From Deroplatys truncata (taxonomy: Eukaryota > Arthropoda > Insecta > Mantodea > Mantidae), in NCBI GenBank assembly GCA_030765065.1, contig CM060989.1, forward strand, positions 38,679,501 to 38,743,500: DNA of 64,000 nt, written 5' to 3'. Below, in pieces: positions 40,001-49,000 of this stretch. The notes below the pieces were generated by a model. It did no database searches. It saw only the letters and a list, made by a program, of their open reading frames with translations, and was not told the DNA's origin. Position 1 is the stretch's first letter. Every line of letters begins with the position of its first letter. The position numbers and the translations under genes were made by a program.

Positions 40001-43000
40001 CATGATGTTTGTGTATGGCCAAGCAGATGGAAACAGACTGGTAGTGGAGTCGTTGAAGGGGAACTTCCCGAATTGGGGAAGTACCTTCGACTATAGTCAT
40101 TCCAGGATCAAGTCCTTTACTGACTTTATAGGAGGCTTTAAGAAAAAACGGTGGAACAGGGTGGTTTAGAAATTTGGTAATTAATTTTGATAATTATATA
40201 TGGATACAAATTTTTTTTTTTGTATTTTTTTTGTATTTTTTTTAATATACTTTTTTATATACATATATTTTTTTTATTTATGTTTTTTTTTGTTTTTTTT
40301 TATTAATTTTTTTTTATAAATATATAATTTTTTTTTATTTTAATTTTTTTTTGTGTGTGTATATATTTTTTTTAATAATTTTATATATTTTTTTATATAT
40401 ATTATATATACATATTTTTTTTTTTTCCCCTGTGTTGTAATTATGGAGGACCTAGAACAAGTCTGGGTCTCTTGTAGGAAGCCCCGGGGTCAATATCATA
40501 TTCCCCGAGGCCGCGGATGAGTTGGTTGAAGCTGTTAGGAAGTTTGGCATAGAAGTTGTGGGATAGGCGTAGGATGTAGTCTGTGATTGTAGGAAAGGAG
40601 AGATCATCATGAATGTTTTGATTGGGGATATACCATTCAGCGGCAACAGATGAACGAAGGTAGCGATTCTGAAGGACTTGGAGTGTGTGGAGGTGACTTT
40701 TGGCGGCAGCTCCCCAGACTTGACAGGCATAGGTAAGGGCAGGCCGGAGTATCTGCTTGTATATCAGGAGTTTGTTCCTGAGAGACATGATTGAGTTTTT
40801 ATTGTATAGTGGATACAGCATCGCCATTCTTCTAGAGACTCTGGAAGCAACAGATGTAATGTGCGCCTTCCAGGTGAGGCGCATATCCAGGGTGACCCCA
40901 AGATAATTCGCCACATTGGACCACTGAACCTCTTCATCTCCTAGGTGGAGAGTGGGTGCGTCGTGCAGATGACGTCTGGTGAAAATAACGGCCTGGGATT
41001 TGTTGGCGTTTATTTTAAGTCTCCAGGTTGCGAACCATGCGGATAGCATGTCCGCATACAGCTGGGCCCGTTGGACGGCTAACAGGTGGTTTGATGATGT
41101 TGTTGTGATGGCGGTGTCATCGGCGAAGAGATAAAGTTTGCAGCCCATATGAGTAGGAATGGTGTTGATGTAAGTAAGAAATAGCAGGGGGCCCAAAACA
41201 CTGCCTTGGGGTACCCCTGCATTAATGGCGTAGTGTTGAGATTGAATGGCTTCTTTTGTGATGGCGAAGGAGCGATTAGATAGGTATCTGTGGATGATGT
41301 GCACTAGGTAAGGTGGAGTGTTATACTGGATAAGGCGGTGTAGGAGGCCTTGGTGCCAGACAGAGTCGAAGGCTTTGGAGATGTCAAGGAAGAGGGCTGC
41401 AACATAATGTCTGTCGTTGAAGCCACGTATGATCTCATCCACAAGGCGGAGAAGTTGGTGTGTTGTGCAGTGCTGACGTCTGAAGCCAAATTGTTCTGGA
41501 CGGAGCACGTTGTGTCTGTCCAGTGTTTCTTGGAGGCGGTGTTGTAGGACCTTTTCAAACAGCTTGCTAATTGCCGGAAGAAGACTGATGGGTCGGTATC
41601 CATTTGGATGTTGCGGGTTTTTACCAGGTTTTGGAAGAGTAATCATTTTGGCATGTTTCCATGCCAAGGGGAAATGTGCCAGTTGTAGCAAGCTGTTGAA
41701 AAGGTGCACTAGTAATTTTATCCACTCAAGTGGCAGAGCTTTGAATGCTGCGTAGGGCAGGTTATCATTACCAGCAGCCTTGTAGGGTCGTACGTTGGCA
41801 ATAATGTTACTGACCTCAATCACGGAGGTGAGATCGTTAACAGGTTCCTGGAGGGGTGCAGAGAGGTATGTCTGCACAACTGTTTGAATCTCCTCAACCT
41901 GGTCATCATCAAGTGTGTCGGCCGGGTGGAAGGTAGAGGCCAGGTGCTCCGCCATCATCTCTACTTTCTCCCTCACAGATTGGGCAACTCTGTTCCCATC
42001 GATAAGAGGATGGTCTGAAGAGGGGATGCGAAGAAGTGCCTTCGACATCCTCCAGAGGGAAGTGTCCTCTGTATCAAGGGTGCTCAGGCGTCTTTCCCAC
42101 TCCTCGTTGCGATGGTCTGCTAGCTCTAGTTTTAAAATTTGCTGTAGGCGGTTCCATTCTCGCTTGTGTAGGGGGCTGCGCGTGAGCTGGAATCTGCGCC
42201 GGGCCCTGTTCTTGTCAGCTATTAGTTGCCGTATCATGTGAGGGAGAGGCTTTGTCTGAGTTGGGGATGCCGTCTAGGAGGAGTCGCCGTTATCATGGCT
42301 TGCTCCATTGTAGAGGTGATGGCGGAGGCCAATTGATCAGCATCCTCGATGTGACGACACGGCTGGACGACTGCAGGTTGTTGCTTCATCAGTTCGGTGT
42401 ACTTGCTCCAGTTGGTTCGCCTAGGATTTAGCGAGGTAGGGGGCGACTTAGCTGATAGTTTATCTTTAAAAATGAGTAAGAGTGGGTAGTGATCAGAGGA
42501 GAGTTCAGGAATGGAGAAGATTCTAGGATGACTGCGGATATGTTTTAAAAGAGCAATATCTAGCCAGTCCGGCGGACGGCGGTTATTGTAGGTTATGGTG
42601 GGAGAAGCTGAAGCAAGTACAACGAGATTTTGACATTCGAGATATCTCTCCAGCACCAAGCCATGGTCAAAAGGTAGCACACATGTAGCGAGCCACATAC
42701 CCTGACAGACAGCACCACCCACATCACACAACATTTGGAGCCATTTGTGTGAGTATGAGTCTTTTGAGACAGATGAACGTTCAGGGCGGCCACAACTGTG
42801 CATACACCAGATGTGGAGGAACATGCTCTCAATGATATTGAGAACAACACTGGTACAAAGTCCATGCAATTGGCCTGGCAACATGGTGTAAGCCTAAAGG
42901 ACAGTTATCTGTATCCTACAGAACAACTGCTATTATCCCTATCACCTCCAACGTGTGCAGGGATTATCATCGGCAGGTTTTCCTCCAGAGGAAAGATTGT

Positions 43001-46000
43001 GTCTCTGGTTTGTGCAATAGGCCATCACCATTATGGGATTTCTGTCTTCAGTTCCCTTCACCAATGAAGTGACCTTTGATAGAGATGGCACTATTAACCT
43101 GCTTAATCGTCATCTGTGGACTACAGAAAATCCTCACAGAATGGTTGAAGCATTGGGCAGGGATTATTGGCGACTGTCTATTTGAACTAGTTCTTCCACA
43201 ACGCCTAAACAGAGAAACATATCTGGACTTCCTGCAAAACACATTGCCTCCATTGCTGGAGAATGTGCCTTTGGCAGCACAACAGGCAATGTGGCTGCAG
43301 CACGATGGAGTGCCAGGCCACTTCAGCATTAATATTCACAGACACCTCAACATCTTCCCCAGACATTGGATAGCACATGAAGGCCCTGTTGAATGGCTTG
43401 CTTGATCACCAGACCTAAACCCCCTGGAGTTTTACTTGTGGGGGCATCTGAAAAGCATTGTGTATGGTGAGCCTGTTCCTGATGGTCAGACCACTCAACT
43501 GGGTGACCATGTAGCCTGTGACAATATTTGGACACCCCGAAACATTTGAACCTGTAAGGCAATCCATGATTTGATGTGTGAACGTGCCCATTGTATCCCA
43601 TGGAGGCCACTTTGAATGGGTGGCATGTACTGTGTAAGAACTCTTTGATGTTATTCTTCACTGCCATCTACTGTCGAAACTATGCACTTCTGGATAAAAA
43701 GTGATATGAACTTTTGTACTTCATTTCCAGTCAGGAATTACCCGCTAAAGTTTATTGGGGTACTTCAAACTCACCCTGTTTAATACAATAGAACGCACTT
43801 AACTAAATTAAAGGGGGTAAAGCCATTTCAGATAATGCATTTTTTCAGACAATTGATGATTTTAAGCAACAAAAGGAGGAAAATAATTGCTTTCCAAATG
43901 TATATAATAATGTTTAATAAAATACTACTACCATAAAATTATAGTATTTACAAAGACTATTTCATAAAATCAGTAATTTTTTTCTGAACTTTCTTTTCAT
44001 AACACTTGCGAGCAGCTGTATCATGCCACCATTTGATAAGCATTATAATAGGTGTTGAGATTTATTCAGCCTTTACTGCCAATCGGTTTAAAAGAATTAC
44101 TTCATTATTAGTTCAGCGAGTCCCTTATCTCAAAGGGGAGGTGTGGAATTGAAACCTCGGAATGCATGCATTTCCTACTTCATAAATAAATTTATGTACT
44201 GCAGCAGTGCAGAACTATTTTTCACCAGGACATTCTGTGTGTTCTTTGCTTGTGAGATGTAAGTGGCCACTGATCACAGAATTTCCTTGGTTGAGTGCTA
44301 CTTCTGAACTGGAAGGATATGAGAGGGAGTCTATCGTTACAATATTGACTGCTATGTGAATGATTTTCTCTATTCTTGCCCAGAATTTCATCAAGTCACA
44401 AAACAAAACATGACAAAAAGATCAGTTTTTTTTATTTTGTTTAAAATGTTTATAAAGGTTACTTCAGTTGTTTTTAGTAAAAAAGTTAAAGTTGTTCCAT
44501 TAAAGCCAAGACACTCTATGCTACATAAACCATCCAATTATTTGAGTTGCCTATCAGTATATATACTGAGATTGCAAGTTTATGAGTTAAAAATGAGAGA
44601 AGTTCCAAATGTAAATACTGGAAAGGTATAATACAAGTCCCATTTCACTAAGATAACCTTAAAACTGTTGACATCCACCGTTTCCACTCATCTTTTGCTA
44701 GTCCTCTGCTAGAAGCAGTGACAATAAACTGGCTTCAAGGTATTGTCATGCTCAGACAACCAACTGGCAGCAATGGCCGAATAAATCTGAAGACTCCATA
44801 TCTGTTGGTGTTGATTAACCGTTTTATTCCACAGAATGAAAGACAGCCTAAAAACAAAAAGTTTTGTGGTAGTAAAAGTGCCATAATTCAGTATTTTCCA
44901 TTAAGTTTTGAATATGAATTTGTGGTCTTTCTTACCTCTAATGCTTTGAATCCCTCTCTCGCTAATGACAGAAATCTTAAACACAAATAAGGGTTGAATA
45001 GGGTTTATTGTCCTAGGGTAAAAAGAAAGCAAATAGACAAAACAATTTCAGAATCAAACTAATTTATTTAATGAAATACATATTAATTAAATGAACTAGA
45101 ATCTCTTCAAACAGCATATGGGCCTTCTTGTGCTGCATATTGCAATTTTTTCTTGAAATTCCGAAACAGAGCTTTTCCATGTTTTTCCGCCACCTGCTTC
45201 AAAACTCGCGACCAGTTTTGCTTGAACTGTGTAATATTCTAATTAAGTAGCTTCCTTGCAATCATCTGCTGGTTCACCATTGCCCAGAACCTCTCAATAG
45301 GCCTTATTGTGGTGCTGAAGTAGGATTGTCTAGCTTGGCAGTATATTGAATATTGTTGACCTCTAGAAACTTGGTTGTAGATCTGGTATAATGACATGAT
45401 GCCTTGTCGGGCCAGAATAAAATAGGCTGAGTTACATTTAAACTCTGTATCCATGACAGAAGAATTTTCCTGAGGCACTCATTGATGTATATATCGCTGT
45501 TCATATTATGATCAGTCAGAAACGCTGGTGAAAGTCTCCCATCTTGTGACAATGCCTGCCAGACCATCATGCTTTTTGGAAATTTTGTTTTCGGCCATAC
45601 CATAGCTACAGTAGGAATCTCTGAATTAGGTACTATAGAAACATACTCATTGGCATTCATCTCTGAGGCATCCCATTCCACTTTAGGCTCGTCATCAATG
45701 AGGTAAAAAATATTTCCGACCCGAAGATATTGCTTTTTTATATAGCTTTCTACAATTATTTTTAGCCTTTTCCTGGTCTTCTTTTCTCATTCTTACCACC
45801 TTTTGTCTTTTTACTGAGCGAATACCAGCTTTTTTCCTATTATTCATGACAAACCCTTGTGATATTTTGAGCTTTAAAGCAGCTTGGCGCATACACAGAT
45901 TTGGCTCTTTTAAAAACAGTTTTCTTGTTTTCTCTACCATTTTCTGACTAGTTGCGTAGATTGGGATCCAGATCTTATATTGTATTTCACGTCACCTATA

Positions 46001-49000
46001 TGAAGATAATGTTTAATAACGCGATTGAAGCATCGCATGCACACACCTAGTTCTTTGAAATGATGTAATGTCAACGCATGATCAAGATTGTGATTCTGGG
46101 AAAACTGGGCTATCTGAATGTTTTCTTTGAGTTGATTTTGCTCTTTTGTTTGTGACTGTCACTCGGAACACAACATACACCCATACAAGTAGCCTGTGTA
46201 TTGTACTGCCTGCTTGATTTTGACTTTCAACTGCAGTCTTCACTGTGTATGACAGCACCTAATGAGTTGAGACAATGAACCCTATTCAATACTTAAACCA
46301 CGCTGACAACACCAACATTAAAGCGCAAGTAGTTAACACTTGTTATAATGGTACTAATATTTCTTGGAATTTCGGGTATTGTGGTATATAGGTATGTGAA
46401 TTTAGTGTTGGGACAAAGGAACGTTTCCAGTTGTCGCAAAAGTGTAGCCAGATTGAATTTAGCATCTTGTATTTTTTCATTTATTCTTTCTTACTTGCTT
46501 TCCCCCCCCCTTCCTCTCCATTTTGGTTAAATAGGATTTTACTGTACTGAAAATTAATTGGACAATTTATTGCTTATATAATTCTTTAATGGGGAAATTA
46601 AGTTTATCGTTCTTAAAACCCTTTATTATTTCCTATTTTAGTGAGTGGGGAGCACTTCAGTTATTAGTGGACTTTGGTTCAGTGCCTGACTGGCTAGGAG
46701 AATGTGGCTGGCTTGTTCCAGAAGTGCAAAATAAATTAATACGTCATGAAGTTCTGAGAAGATGTGAGGGTGTAGGTAAACTTCTGCTGAGACGAAGAGG
46801 GGACCAGGTTGCCATGGTGGCATCTTCTGGAGAAAATAAGGACAATAATGGTAAGTGATCTCATGGTAATTATTGAGCCAGGAGTTTAATGGCAAGTGAT
46901 TTTAAATAATGTTTGCTACTTGCTCTCACTTATATTAAACAAGTAAATTGAAAGTTTTACTCTTCTTCTAAACAAAGTGTGGGCTTTTGGCCTGTTCTGA
47001 TGGTAATTAAGTTGCTCATTCCAGATTTTATGTGACCATACTACAGTTCTGGTTGCTTTTAATCTGTTAAAAAGTTTGCCATTAGATACTTTGAAGAGGG
47101 CATATTTCTAAAACATTTCTTTCCATTATTTTTTTATATTTTTCTATCATGCTTTCTCCTATTTGCTCACATATTTCTCTATCTCTAATTGAATTTGCTC
47201 TTGTTTTCCCTAATAATGTACTTAAAAATCTAACTTACAAGTTTTTAACAACATATTAACACTGGTAAAGATACAATGTTATGTACAGCACGGTCCTATT
47301 AGGTAAGGCCACAGACCAGCTATATGCATAGCATGCTGTACTGCACTGATGCAAAACTGGCAGCGCATGACACATTCAAGGTTATCTTTATTAGCTTTGC
47401 TTCAATTGCAGCTTTGTATTTGTGCATCTCAAGGTGAAAGTTTATTCAAGACATCTGTTGTGTAAGATTTGCTTAAGAGTGTTAATGTCTTGTTAGTCCA
47501 TTGCAATGCCAGCCAACAAATTCACACTTAAACAATGAATTTTTATGTACGATACACACGTAAAAATCAAATCACGTAGATAGGTGTGTAGACAATTTCA
47601 GGAGAAAATTCCTGGTATTTCAGTTCCAAGTAAGGAAACTGTTTAACACCTGGTTAATAACTTTAGGACAATGGAATCATTAAATGCTGAACCTAAGAAA
47701 CAAAAGAAAAATGATCTAATGGAGGAAAAAAATTGAAGAAACTGATGCATCTATTTGTGGGGAACTATAAACAAAATGTTTATAAGAACAATCCCCACAC
47801 CATAGACGAACTTGTTGTCCTCCATGGTGTACTGGTTACCATGCTAGCCTCTAGTTCCCGAGGTTGCAGGTTCAAACCCGGCGGGGGGCGATGGATTTTT
47901 TTGGGCATAAAAATACTTAGCATGGCTTCCTTTGGAAGGGAAGTAAAGCCGGTGGTCCCAAGTCGTAAATTTACGGCACGTAAATGAACCTCAAGCCTGA
48001 TAAAGTATCGATCTTTCACGCCCAATATAGAAGGGACGCTAAGGACCACAGCAGTTAAAGAGCGTCCATAAATAAAAAACTCAAGTTTTTCAATAGATGA
48101 ACTTAAGGACAATATAAAATAAAAATTATGCACATTATGCAAGAAGAACTTTTGCATGTGAATGGAAATTTCATTCAAATATGCCAGGAGTGTCTTCATG
48201 CAGATGGACACCACTTATAGCAAGTACGAGGGTGGATTGATAAGTCCATGACTTTGACAAGAGACAGCGTTCCAATCACAGATTTCTTGTTTGCACCCAA
48301 GTCTTACATCTATTTTGGGTATAATCGCAGAAATTTGTCGTCATTTGTTTCTTAGAGCATTGTTGAGAGTGTCTAAAATAAGCAGATGTGTGTTGCTTCG
48401 TAGAAAATGGAGAAAAGTAAATTTTGTGTTCCGATAAAGCACTACTTTTTGAGTGGTAAGACGGTGAAGGAAATGGAAGAAAAGCTGAACAAGTATAATG
48501 GGGACTCTGCTCCATCACATGGCATGGTTCACAAGTGGTTCACAGAATTTCAGTGTGACCGTTCGAGCACAAGAGATGCTGTGCACATAGGACGGACAGT
48601 TGAGGTCACAACAGAAGAAATGGTGAACAAAGTTCACATATTGTGTTGGAAGACTGCCAAGTGAAAATCTGTGAGATAGCCAAGACCGTAAACATCTCGA
48701 GTGAACAGTATAGCATTCTGCACCAATTTTTGGGCATGAGAAAGCTGCCAACAAGATGGGTGCCGCAACTGCTCACAGTTGAGAACAAGCGGAATCGTGT
48801 GACCATATCACAGGGATGTTTGAACATGTTCCAGCGCAACTCAAATGAGTTTTTGCTGCGTTATATCACTGTTGATGAAACTTGGATCCATTACTACGAA
48901 CCTGAAACCAAACGACAATCAAAGCAGTGGATTTCCTTTGGCAAACCTGCTCCAAAGAAAGCAAAAACCATTCCGTTGGCAGGAAAAATCATGGCAGCTG

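Larger units (their letters stand above)
40195..42785 (-). mobile_element. Jockey-type LINE, 5'-truncated, inside element D
   Basis: On the minus strand: the end of an APE endonuclease, a long RT ORF to 40441, then an A-rich 3' end. The RT frame is open for 598 codons, suggesting a young insertion. The 5' break lies inside the endonuclease near 42785, exactly where the reading of element D resumes. The T-rich stretch 40205-40435 on the + strand is the expanded A-rich tail. Confidence 0.88.
38638..43778 (+). mobile_element. Tc1/mariner-superfamily element D, split by a mariner and a LINE
   Basis: The left end GATGAGTTTTAAGTCC and following GTGATTCCTGACTGAAAATG pair with the right end, whose reverse complement is GGTGAGTTTGAAGTAC then GTAATTCCTGACTGGAAATG; similarity continues for about 90 bp. 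Removing the mariner (38799-39890) and the LINE (about 40195-42785) leaves about 1.45 kb, the usual size. Transposase: FQEQADMMFVYGQADGN at 39990, VHTPDVEEHALNDIENNTGT at 42800, then WAGIIGDCLFELVLPQRLN, QHDGVPGHFSINIHRHL and SPDLNPLEFYLWGHLK. This is a group common in arthropod genomes. Confidence 0.88.

Noticed and set aside
43790-46545. A larger pogo-like element enclosing repeat T and element E
   Set aside because: TACAATAGAACGCACTTAAC and the reverse-complemented TACAGTAAAATCC near 46545 look alike, but the similarity is short and no pogo coding trace lies between.
47780-48214. 144-codon minus-strand frame
   Set aside because: It is the antisense of a tRNA-derived SINE plus flank.
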